Source: Norana najaformis | Taxonomy: Eukaryota; Annelida; Clitellata; Crassiclitellata; Hormogastridae | NCBI GenBank assembly: GCA_964023275.1 | Contig: OZ029922.1 | Location: forward strand, 733,501 to 797,500 | Length of the DNA: 64,000 nt | Reading direction: 5' to 3' | Shown here: in pieces, positions 50,842-60,896 of the stretch | How positions within the stretch are numbered: position 1 is the stretch's first letter | How the letters are laid out: every line of letters begins with the position of its first letter | Position numbers and translations under genes: made by a program | The notes under the pieces: model-generated | The model's input: only the letters and a program-made list of their open reading frames with translations | What the model was told of the DNA's origin: nothing | Database searches by the model: none

Positions 50842-51763
50842 TTACCATTACGATTAACGTTACTTAACGTGGTGACTTCTTTTATATTTTTCGTCTACAG
50901 CCTGTTTTTCGAGTGATTAAGTAAGGTCTTGGGCGTTGTACACAAGTCTGGATGTAAACAACACTTCATAACCAGAACTTCGATCATCACATTGTTATCT
51001 TCCAATGCACTTTTTTCTTTAATGTCAAATTAACTTGTAGTCGCGATATGCTAACTTTGGAAATATGCCAGCCGAGCCCTAAGCGGGTACGTTGGCCCCT
51101 TTTCGGTTGACCTGTTGACCTCAGCGTCAATCCTTTTGCACTTGATTGTCATAAAGCTATATTGGTTTGATGTTCATGTTGACAATTCAGTAAACGACCA
51201 TTCAGTTCAATTCAAATGCAATTCAATTATTTTTGATTCTGTCATTGGATATTGAGCTAAGGAAGGAACAGTGTTTTATTTACATGACCTTAAGTTACAT
51301 TACCTTGGATTCAAATTTTACTGCTGTTTTGCTTGAAGCCTTTACATTACGTTAACGGCGACTCTTGCTTTGTGCACTGAGCTAACGCAGCTATAGAAGC
51401 CATAATATGAGAAAAGGATTTTACATTATATTACTAGGGTAATCCATTTTCTGGCCGTTTTTGTGTCGCTGTTGGGTGACCCCAGTGCACCAGCATCAAC
51501 TGTTGAACTTACACGGGTACTATGTGTTGCATGTTGTTGTTGCTTCGTTTAATGGTTTTGAAATGAAAAACAAATTTAGAAACCTACAATTTTTGAACAA
51601 CGACTTTTTAGAAAATTGCTGAGCACGAAGCCTAAGTTTTCAGACATTTTCCTTTTGTTCCCACTTCAATATTTTAAATCCTATTTTAAATCTACCTCGG
51701 GCAGTAAAATTTGACAAACATATAAGAATAATTTACTCTAATTATATAGCTTATCACACTTAC
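50842..51763. other. Non-coding stretch right of transposon copy 2
   Basis: About 0.9 kb with no recognised exon. Downstream exons of the orphan receptor exon at 51764-52028 would be expected here on the minus strand and are missing. Confidence 0.45.
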
Positions 51764-52028
51764 CGTTATACCTAGAACCATTAACAAGAAACCAATTATG
51801 CCGCAGCTGATGTTCATGAAATTTTATATTCAAGAACGCTGATGCATTCAGTTGCGGGGAAGACAGAAACTGAGTCAAAATCTGTTGAGTTCTGTTGTCT
51901 GTAACAACAGCCAACTGAGAAGAATCCTCAATACACCAAGACTTGGCAACTTCCGGGTGTCTTAAAGCAAAATTCGTTGATGCATTTCTCCGGATACAAT
52001 GACGCAGGTCCAATGACGAAACTGATTA
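51764..52028 (-). pseudogene. Orphan CTLD1 first-half exon with frameshift
   Basis: Flanked by a good acceptor (CTTCCTGTTTAG) and donor (AACG|GTAAGT) at the positions used by exon 2 of the receptors. Its 3' two thirds match: VAKSWCIEDSSQLAVV, LTQFLSSPQLNAS, WFLVNGSRYNG. The 5' third matches in another frame (CINEFCFKTPG against ETYIGEYYFQTP). The exon is 265 nt where intact paralogues have 279 or 282, so it cannot keep the phase 1-1 frame. No exon 3-8 lies downstream before the transposon. I read it as a fragment of a sixth minus-strand receptor, truncated and decayed. Confidence 0.7.
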
Positions 52029-53449
52029 CTAAACAGGAAGAGACAAGTTTTCAACGATCAGTTTTAAACGCTAATTTTTAAGGATCATTTCTCCACAACG
52101 CTGAGCTCATATTCAGTTCGTTCGGTTAGAAAATGATTTGTTTTCATTAAATAAAACAATTTAAGAGCGAATGTTTTTGAACTTTGAAAGGTGCTGAGTT
52201 TACGTCAAAGATTAGGATAGTCTTAGAATGTTATGCAAAACGTATAGGGAATGTTAAAAGACCTGCTTCTACATTACAGCAACTCCTGTTCAGGTTCAAA
52301 TGTTTCACAACGATATACCTTCATACTTGTAGCTGGCTGCCATTGTCTTCCGAAAGCTATCAAGATTTTATAGATATCTGTATTGCGCTGCTTACCATAG
52401 GCTACTTCTAATGCCCAGCACATGTTTAAGCCGATCATTTTCTGCTTTACATGTTGAAGATTCCAAACATACGAATAGTCAGGATATTACGACATATGCA
52501 ACACTGCAGAGTGAAACCAGTATTGCAAAAAAGGATCGACCACTAGTGCTTGGTCGGCTGACCTACATGCAGGAAGATATATGTTTATTTAATGGTGCTT
52601 TCACAAAATCAAATAGTGGCACACAGTAGAAGCTTATAACACAAAGCATTGGCTAGGGTCGCAGTTTGCGTTTGCGGTCTTAAGATGGCAAACATGCAAG
52701 ACCGCATTCGATAAAATGTCCTCTAAAATGTCTTCCTGGTTTAAGGTAAGGTAAGGTTAGGTATAATAAGATAGGTTATAATAAGGTAAGATAAGGAAAG
52801 GTAAGATAAGGTAATGTTTCTAGGGTACTATTATAGACAAAATTTCACCTTGCACAATTTGTAACAAAGAAAAAGAAGGTAGTGGCAGCTGAACCTCTAG
52901 ATACATACTAATTTTTTTGCCTGTTTTAACCATAATAACATGACTTTATTGGCCGTTCAAATCTGTGTCCAAGGATTAGCAATTCACTATCCTTAATCGA
53001 AAAACCATCATGTAATAACTGTGTAATGTTTTCATATTGTCCTGCGATCCACCGTTTACATACGACACATCATGCTTCGAATCCAGAAAGCGGTTGTGCA
53101 AGGTTGAAGCGTTAGCTCACAAGACCGTTTCAATTCTCTTATGAAATAGCAGACCTTTTGATAAGTTGAGGTCACAGATTAAAGCTAGATATTGTGTATA
53201 CATGGCCTGGTATTGGACAACGCCCAGTGTGCAAGTTTAGGCATTAATCGTGTTTGCTTTCAACGTGAACATCAGTTTAGTTCGTGTACGTAAGATTATC
53301 TTCACAAAGCATGGTTATAAGCATGTTTTGGGATAAATCATTGGGCCGAAACGACTATACAGGAAGCTAGTCTCTTCACATTTGCAGATTTTGATTTTTT
53401 ACGTGCAGGAAAGGTTGTTCGCGCTACGTCAAATGTTCAAAGTTTCAAC
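52029..53449. other. Intergenic between divergent orphan exon and gene G
   Basis: No gene recognised. Contains a degenerate TAAGG/TAAGA-type repeat at 52743-52815 and would hold the gene G promoter. Open frames at 52184-52411 and 52411-52629 have no recognisable features. Confidence 0.4.
52743..52815. repeat. TAAGGTAAGA-type simple repeat
   Basis: Run of GGTAAGGTAAGGTTAGG and AGATAAGGTAAGATAAGG variants. Confidence 0.75.
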
Positions 53450-56101
53450 ATGATTTCTAATTATCAATTTTTCATTTTAACTTGCGGTAGGTGACATGAA
53501 ATCAATTGTTTTAGGTTCTTTGACCTTTGGTTAAATGATGGTAAACATTTGATCTCTAATAGTCCTACCCTAACCCTAACCATAACTCTAATAGTCCAAA
53601 AAGAAGGAGAACTTCAGTATTCTACTTACGATGAAATCTTAACTGTAATAGTAATTGCAATTTTTTATAGCGCCTAATCAGACAAACCGTTCTAGATGGC
53701 CTCATATTTTAATCAACGAGCTATGAACGTTTTCAACAAATACGAACCAATATGATTGTTATTAGAAACTCTATGTAACGTCCTAATTGCTAACCAGTAT
53801 CTTTGTCTTACTTTATTGAAGTTCTCGGGGTTGCTCGAGCCAGCGATTTCTCCTGCTTCGGAGAATACTGCTTTCACCTTCCAGATGGCAACGGCTTTAA
53901 AACCCTAAGCAATGCATCAGCAGTCTGTAAGAATAGTGGATTAACGTTGTTGGAAATTTCCAGCAGCCAAGTTCAGAACAGCGTCTCACAGTTCATAAGC
54001 CAACTTCCAACACAGTCGCTTAATGGAAAAGATGTCATTCTAAACGCAGGCAGAGTAACGAAAATGTACGACTTTTACTGGATAAACGGAAAAGCTCAAT
54101 CAGGTGAATATGTTTTAACTGGATCCTCTGATGAAACGTGTTCTTTTGACTTAAGAAACAATAATCCAGATGAATAACTAGAACTGCATCCTATGACGAA
54201 GTTTCTTCTATTGACAAAGAGTAATAGCTTTTAGTAAAAAGAAGAAATAAAGTGTAATACTTAATGTTTATTGTATAATCTTTAAAAATAAATAAAAGTG
54301 GTGTATAACAGTTATTGCAATTAATATTAATATAAAAATATATTGCTAAGCATGAAACCTTGTTTCTCTTGCCATTAGGAGCAACGGTTGGTGGCGGTTC
54401 AAGCAGCGACGCTGCAGCCTATCAGAACTACGGATATCTGCATCGCACAGACAGCGCTGGTGCCATTTATCGGGATCGTCCAACGACGGACAGAGGATAC
54501 ATCTGCGAATACAACGGTATCTATCAGCTAGTGGTGCATTTATTTAGCGCCAATTCATGGTCACAATCATCAGCAATTGTGCTAAAATTATGCGCGTAAA
54601 GGATTTGCATAAATTGCATGTGTGCATTAAGGTACTTAATGTGGCGTACAATATAACGATATCTTTCAGTTATTTTTCTTTTATTCATTTAGCGCCGATC
54701 ACAAAGAATGCCTTTATTTACGCCAAAACGGTAGAAAAACAGCAAAACATATCTAGAGCAAAGTTAAAACTAAAGAAAAACATTACCGCTGCTGTGTCGA
54801 TAAAAATTTGAGTCTGCGCAGAAGTGATTAAAGTTGCTATACAGCTGGTGGTTGGCTAGATTCTACGGCTTGGTGCCAGAGACAAGTGTATGCGAACAAG
54901 TTCTCCAGGGTAGTTGCATGGAGTTGGCTGTGCGGGCTCGAACCCACAATCGTTAGTTTACAGGCCAAGCACATGATGTATCGCACATGTTTGCTGTTAC
55001 CTCTTTAAATAGGCCACTGGCAAGAGAATATTCTTGTGTGTTAATATTGTAGCTTCATCGCAAGATTGTTCATACACATACAACGGTCGATGCTACAACA
55101 GTAGCGACTCTTCAGTCGGTTGGTTCGAAGCACGTAACAGGTGCTTGCAAAGTGGTGGGGATCTAGCCATGTTTGACTACATAACCTCTGACCCCGAACT
55201 GAACGACATCGTTCGCAGCTGGACTCAGTTGACGGGTTACTACTGGATTGGGATTCGAAGTATCTGGTGGAAATGGAAAGAACTTGGTAATTCAAAGAAT
55301 TTCTCTTTCGACTTAGTCTCGCTATTAGGACATAAGTTCCATACGATCGTTAAGGCGAACATATTTACATTTCGTCATACAGCGATATTCACAGCAATTT
55401 TGAGACATCCTTAAACAGCGCTAAGACTATGCTAATTATCTGATAGAATACTTTTCAGAGATGCTAAAGGCCCCCACACAATTATTGAGAAACATAAATA
55501 TTTGAGTTATAACTGACGCATCAAGATATGAACATACATCACCTGTTCTTAAATCTTTCCATCGGCTGATTCTGCTTGTAACTTGGATGTTGCGTTAACT
55601 ATGCTCTGTCTCTCGCTGACGACTTGTTAATACCATTTACAGAAACTCTCCAGTGTTCAGAACTCTTTAGCTTGAATCATAAGTAATACATCAAGATATG
55701 AGAATACAACACCTGTACTTAAATCGTTACATTGGCTCTCTATTCGGAAAAAATCTGTTTCAAGCTGAGGCTTAAATATAGTTGATAGAATTATGAACTC
55801 TAACCAAACAGAGAACATGAAGTCAGTCCCTATTCCCCAGACATCTGTATTCAGCCAGGTCAGCTGCTTGCCTTTCTCTAGTCATACCAAAACCTAGAAC
55901 AAATATAATGAATGAATAAAAATGAATAAAAAGAATATAAATAATCTTGATAATCTGTCTTCCGCATCAGTTCGTTTGCTAAGTTTGTTGTATCACTTCG
56001 TCTCAACCCAAGCCTTCCCTCTTTCAGTTGGCATATCCTCCATAGGCTCTGTCTCTCTCTCTCTTTATTTCTCTCTTTCTGTCTGTCTGTCTGTGTGTGT
56101 T

Positions 56102-56146
<45 letters not shown>

Positions 56147-58098
56147 CTCTCTGTTTCAGCCAACTGGCTACGACTTGATTTTGATGCGCCATCGGTCGAT
56201 GTCTTGTGCATTGGACACCGGCTCTGTGGAAGTTGTTAATTATTATTAATATGTATGTCATTGATATATATTTTGAGATGTGGATGCAAAGTATACAAAC
56301 TTCGTCAGTGGACGTCCAAATGCGTACGCGAACCACTGCCTGTGTCTTGCATCAGCCTCTCAGTGGCGACAATGGATCGACTGCAGTTGCAACTCGCTTT
56401 ATCAATTCATCTGCTACAAAAGTTTGACAAACATTTGTTTTACCGATTGACTAAGAAAAACACTAATAATAGGGCGAAATGGAGGGTTTTCTACAAGTCC
56501 CGAGGGATCATAAGAAACTCTGGCAACAAATAATAGTACTAATTTTATTTCATCTTTTGCATCTTTCTTTCTCTAAAAAGGCGCTATAGAAATAGCTAGA
56601 TGAATACGTGTGTATATATATATGGTGATGTGCGATTTAGTCAGCTGGTGATGATGAGTTGTGTTATATTCCATCGAAAGATTTCTGCTCAGAAATTTCG
56701 CATTTCTATCTTAATGTGATCATGTTTTTATCTCATTTAGTTGTCCCGACAACTGCAGCTTCAACAACAACTTCAACACCAATGTCTTCTTTCATTGGTG
56801 GTTTATCATCAACAACTGCTAGTACATCTTCACCAACTACAGCTAGTACATCTTCATCAACAACTGCTAGTACACCTTCATCAACTACAGCTAGTACATC
56901 TTCATCAACTACAGCTAGTACATCTTCATCAACAACTGCTAGTACATCTTCATCAACTACAGCTAGTACATCTTCAACAACAACTGCTAGTAAACCTTCA
57001 CCTACATCATCTTCTACCATTGCTAGCACGGAACCGTTTTTAAGATCAACAGAGAACAGTCAACCTGGAACGGCTGGGGAGACAGGGCAGAGTTTCATGA
57101 CTACCCCAACCTCTGGTTCAGTGGCATCTTTGTCACGTTCTTCGACTCATGACCAGACGCCCCCTCAAAACTCCTTCTCGGTTTACACCCCTACAACGAC
57201 AAATGGTTTTGATTCCCCATCTGAAGCACCCGTTTGGTCAACCACTCAGGACAACAACAGTAACACCAGAATCGCAGATGTCTTTAGGAGGCGCTATATA
57301 AATGCACTGAATTAATTAATTAATGAAAGATTCGTTTTACGCAAAAATTCCGATCTTGCATATATTAAGCAATTCACAATTCTGGAACGTCATCAAACGA
57401 TTTCCTAGTATAATCTAATGAAATCTGTAATCTTTAATATATGATTTAATCTCGAATCTCTAATAATCTCTAATCTCTACACGTTAATCTCTAATCTGTT
57501 CTATTCTAACTTATTCTAACCTAGCCCAACATAACACTTTACTTGTGGTAACATAGACTGATTAGATGTGGCTGTTGTTATATCATGCTATGCGAGATAT
57601 CATGTGGTTAAAGACAGCAATAGAAAGCAGCATTAGATGGCATGGGATTACATAGGATAACATAAGACAGACGCTGAACATGTGGTAACGTTTTGATTCG
57701 ATTCCTTTTCTATAAACAGATGTGCATATTGGAACTGGAATTGGCATCGGAGTCTTCATCCTCGTCATCGTCTGCATCATCATCATCATCATCGTTTTGA
57801 TCAGGCGACGCAAATCGTATGTTACTCCAAATGCAATTATTTTTGATCGGCTGCTAGATAGTCATGTGCTGTGCTTTACAGAGGTGCATAAAGGCGCTAT
57901 ATTAAGTGTTCTGTTACATGCATGCAAACATAATTACATATACAATATTACATTACATACTATATTCATATATACATGTATACATTCTAGCAACGCGTAG
58001 TGCAAAGGTCAGTTCCATCTGCAAATGCTACTGAGCTATGGCATAGTTCCAACAAGACTGATGGAAGACAGACTAGATTTTATGAAAATTATTAAGCC

Positions 58099-58135
<37 letters not shown>

Positions 58136-58718
58136 GTTACTATTGTTAATATTATTATTATTATTAGTAGTAGTAGTATTCGTATTATTATTATCGTTAT
58201 CATTATCATCATTATTATTATTATATAAATTTGATCACAGTTGAGCAAAATTCAAATAAATTATTGCAGTTTATACCTGAGTTTAGTATTTAAATTAAAA
58301 CAAATTGTTTGCTTTTAAAATTGCGATTCTACGAATCAAACTTGAAGTTCTTGTACAATTTACTGTGTGACTTCACGTCATCATCTATTCTTAACCCATA
58401 ACCTTCAATCTTTCTTTCAGCTAATTACAAAGCCTGTTCTTATTGTGCGCTGCTTTTAGAAATGAAGAAGGAGAGAAGAAACCAGCAAACGACGATTACG
58501 AACATCCTAAATGTAAGAACAAAGCAGCATGCGAACACCTTGACTACGCAAAGCTCGACCTCAAGACTGAAGGCCAGGGGTTTAGTCGAAAGGACAGCGA
58601 TGGCTACTTGGACCTCGTTGAGGTTACAGTCAAGACAGAGAAAGATGGGGAAACGGGAGACTACTATGATGAGCTGACTAAACCCGAAGAGGAGCCAAGA
58701 TATATAATTAAGGGTTAA
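53450..58718 (+). CDS. Gene G: diverged two-CTLD receptor with mucin-like stalk and ITIM tail
   Basis: Exons: 53450-53486, 53822-54103, 54379-54516, 55053-55286, 56278-56421, 56741-57259, 57720-57816, 58460-58718; 1710 nt, 569 aa. Same eight-exon plan and phases as the minus-strand genes. Signal peptide MISNYQFFILTCVLGVARA; CTLD1 (NASAVCKNSG, YWING, GYICEYN); CTLD2 (NGRCYNSSDSSVGWFEARNR, YYWIGIRSIWWKW, CLC...DCSC, FICYK); a 173-residue stalk with about eight 8-residue TTASTSSS-type repeats; TM helix with Gly-rich start (GTGIGIGVFILVIVC) and RRRK; an 86-residue tail. The tail contains LDYAKL, a perfect ITIM, plus GYLDL and YYDEL spaced by 16 residues, too far for an ITAM. CTLD1 lacks the cysteine kept by B-F (YGYL for YCYL). 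The stalk donor at 57260 is chosen on phase and is the least certain junction; the donor after CTLD2 (GTTTGA) is weak. Confidence 0.8.
54900..54990 (-). repeat. Possible tRNA-like SINE fragment
   Basis: On the minus strand GATTGTGGGTTCGAGCCCGC contains a perfect B box, preceded by a degenerate A-box region (CATGTGCTTGGCC). Lies in a gene G intron. Too little sequence to assign a family. Confidence 0.4.
56050..56153. repeat. CT/TCTG microsatellite
   Basis: Long CT run with TCTG and TG interruptions in the intron between the two CTLD2 exons of gene G. Confidence 0.9.
56810..57010 (+). repeat. 24-bp coding minisatellite in gene G stalk
   Basis: About eight near-perfect units encoding (T)TAST(S/P)SS; the third bases alternate between ACAACTGCT and ACTACAGCT, suggesting 48-bp higher-order duplication. 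Encodes a dense O-glycosylation-type stalk, probably variable in length between alleles. Confidence 0.85.
58100..58226. repeat. ATT microsatellite
   Basis: About 40 ATT/ATC/AGT triplets in the TM-tail intron of gene G. Open frames across it are artefacts of composition. Confidence 0.92.
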
Positions 58719-59330
58719 AACCAAAGTGTACTGAGCGACCAACCAAGTAATCTTTATTAACGTATTTCGAATTCTACGATAGTTGACAAATGAGAACTAA
58801 TTATGAAGCCAAGTGGTCGCAAGCACTTTAACCATTTCGTAGAAATATATATTCAGAAAGACATATTAACCATATCGTGAAATTGAGACTTACGTATATT
58901 GGTCATGAAAATGCAAACAGTAGTCGCGTTGATGGAGCCACCTTAACCATATCGCTGCAAGCATGTATATGTATAAGCTCTATTGATACAACGGCAATAA
59001 TCACACTGCTGCCAATGCATTAGCCATATTCATACAACCAATATTAACCATATTGTTGTAACACTTTGATGCATTGACAATTGACTGTGTGCAACCAATT
59101 AGAGGTCAGCTCATCTTTACTGATATAAGATTATCTCTTTTATTAAATTCATGTACAGCTAAACTTGCAATGTGTAACAGAAATCTGTTCTTAAAACGCT
59201 ACATACAATCAACTCATTCACAGCGGCTAAATCAAAAGCAGAATGTGTGAGGCAGGTATGGTCAGCAGCTTCCTTTCTGGAGACGATTACTGTGAAGGGA
59301 CCTTGAGCAAGTCCTTCACAACCTGCAGTT
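58719..59330. other. 3' flank of gene G
   Basis: AT-rich; no gene recognised. A SINE family 1 fragment (GACGATTACTGTGAAGGGACC, AAGTCCTTCACAACC) lies at about 59278-59325. Confidence 0.45.
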
Positions 59331-59460
59331 GTAGGGACAATTAAAAGAGAAAAAGATGATCGCATTTAGATAGAAATGCGAGATTTCTGTGCATAAATCT
59401 TACGATGGGATATAACACATCTCACCATCACCAGCTGACTGAGATCAGCGCCATAAGTTG
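59331..59460 (-). pseudogene. Inverted fragment of a gene G-like intron/stalk boundary
   Basis: The minus strand of 59331-59460 matches 56636-56755: CAGCTGGTGATG, TTATATCCCATCG, TTTCTATCTAAATG, then TTGTCCCTACAACTGCAG, the start of the stalk exon. The acceptor is destroyed: CATTTAG|TT of gene G reads TTTTAA|TT here, and the stalk coding stops after about seven codons where it runs into SINE sequence. It is a relic of another receptor or a local inverted duplication. Confidence 0.65.
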
Positions 59461-59871
59461 ATGATTCTTTATTAGAAAGTGGTGCTTAATAAACGCTGAA
59501 ATAATATTCACAACACAGGTAGAAAATACAGAGGCAGAACATCATGCACATACAGGTGCAAAATTTGTAAGCACAGCACAACCACTTCTGTGTTGATAGA
59601 CGTGCTAATACCAAAATTACAGCAAAGTAATCAGAAATTCAGCGTTGTAGCAAAGTTTTCATGATATAGTAATCAACGAAGAAAGAGTCACGTAAAATTA
59701 CACCTATATGAATACGAGACAAATGGCCAGAATTGCATTGAATTTTTTAAAAACAAATACCCATTAATTCATATTAAATATCTTTTATCGATATATTATT
59801 AAAGCAAACATTAAATAAACGTTCATTCATAAAATCTCGATCTTTGTGGCTCGGATCGAAGAAGGAAGAAA

Positions 59872-60060
59872 ACGAAATGGAGGAAAGGGAGGAAGAGGGC
59901 GAAATGGAGGAAAGGGAGGACGAGGGCGAAATGGAGGAAAGGGAGGAAGAGGGCGAAATGGAGGAAAGGGAGGACGAGGGCGAAATGGAGGAAAGGGAGG
60001 AAGAGGGCGAAATAGAGGAAAGGAGGATGAGGGCGAATTGGAGGAAAGGGAGGTAGAGAG
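59872..60060. repeat. Purine-rich minisatellite, short array
   Basis: About seven units of 27 bp (CGAAATGGAGGAAAGGGAGG plus A[C/A]GAGGG). All purine-biased on the plus strand except one or two C/T per unit. Long open frames on both strands are compositional. Confidence 0.9.
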
Positions 60061-60335
60061 CCAAATGGAGGAGGGCGAGCTGAATGAAGGAAAGGGAGGA
60101 AGAGAGCGAAATGAAGACAGGGCAACAAAACTATTTAAGTAGGTTATTTGCATAACACAGCCGGCTATGTCGGGCCAACGCCGAAATCTGAAAACAGGTG
60201 CGTTGTAGGATGGGTAGCAAATGACAGACATACACTTACATGCAAATAAAGAAGCTAAGTTAAATTTAGAAATAGGCCAATAAGCATATTCGCACCTGCA
60301 TGCTGTACACGTGCCACCTGCCTAATCCGCCACCA

Positions 60336-60366
60336 ATAGAGACAGACAGACAGACAGACAGACAGA
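60336..60366. repeat. GACA microsatellite
   Basis: Seven or eight GACA units; much shorter at the matching place in unit 2 (about 62934-62945). Confidence 0.85.
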
Positions 60367-60896
60367 TAAACACAGATACAAACAGATATGCAGACATACA
60401 GAATTTAAAGGAGTGGTCAACACGTGCATGGGATTCAGGTAACGAGCGGGCGATTTGATCTTACGGTCTCTTTTAAAACTCTGCTGCCACCTAGCGAATG
60501 CCACTGACCAAAAACCTATGCTGTCACCTAGCGAATTCAATTGAATCTTTACAGTAACATGTACAGTAGCGAATTTACTACAGTGAACCAAAAGAATTAT
60601 TGTTCGCTTTTACTAAATTTTTAAAGATTTTCCTTTCTACTAAACATCAAGTTTATTAATAAAAAATTGGTCATAAATTTGTTTATAGTAACTTTTGCAA
60701 AAAAGAAAAGTGCAAACAGACAGATATGTCAATTCAATGTATGACGCTCCATACCTCTATTATAGTTACAACTGAATAAGTCTATCTCACGCAATACGAT
60801 GTTGAATGCTGATATAACGCTAAGAAATTTCTCAACCTACATTTCTTTCCATTTCATTTCATTTTTGGTCAGCTTCGACGTCCTTGTCAATGGCCA

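Larger units (their letters stand above)
59435..60830. repeat. Tandem unit 1 (with short minisatellite)
   Basis: Matches 60897-63390 in order and strand: GACTGAGATCA-CGCCAT-AGTTGATG, the CAAAATTTGTAAGCACA segment, TTAAAGCAAACATT-AATAAACG, the minisatellite, then GCCGAAATCTGAAAA-AGGTGCG and GGAGTGGTCAACACGTG. No gene recognised within it. Confidence 0.8.

Noticed and set aside
53560..53590. CCCTAACCCTAACC resembling telomere repeat
   Set aside because: Only about two units, then diverged; too short to claim an interstitial telomere.
55878..56336. 152-codon minus-strand frame with Arg-Glu repeats
   Set aside because: Crosses a CT microsatellite inside a gene G intron; no homology to the family.
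56733..57029. Minus-strand frame rich in VDEDVLAV repeats
   Set aside because: Antisense shadow of the gene G stalk repeats.
58025..58248. Poly-isoleucine open frames on both strands
   Set aside because: Translation of an ATT microsatellite within a gene G intron.
59827..60231. Open frames of 70-134 codons around the short minisatellite
   Set aside because: Same compositional cause as the larger array.
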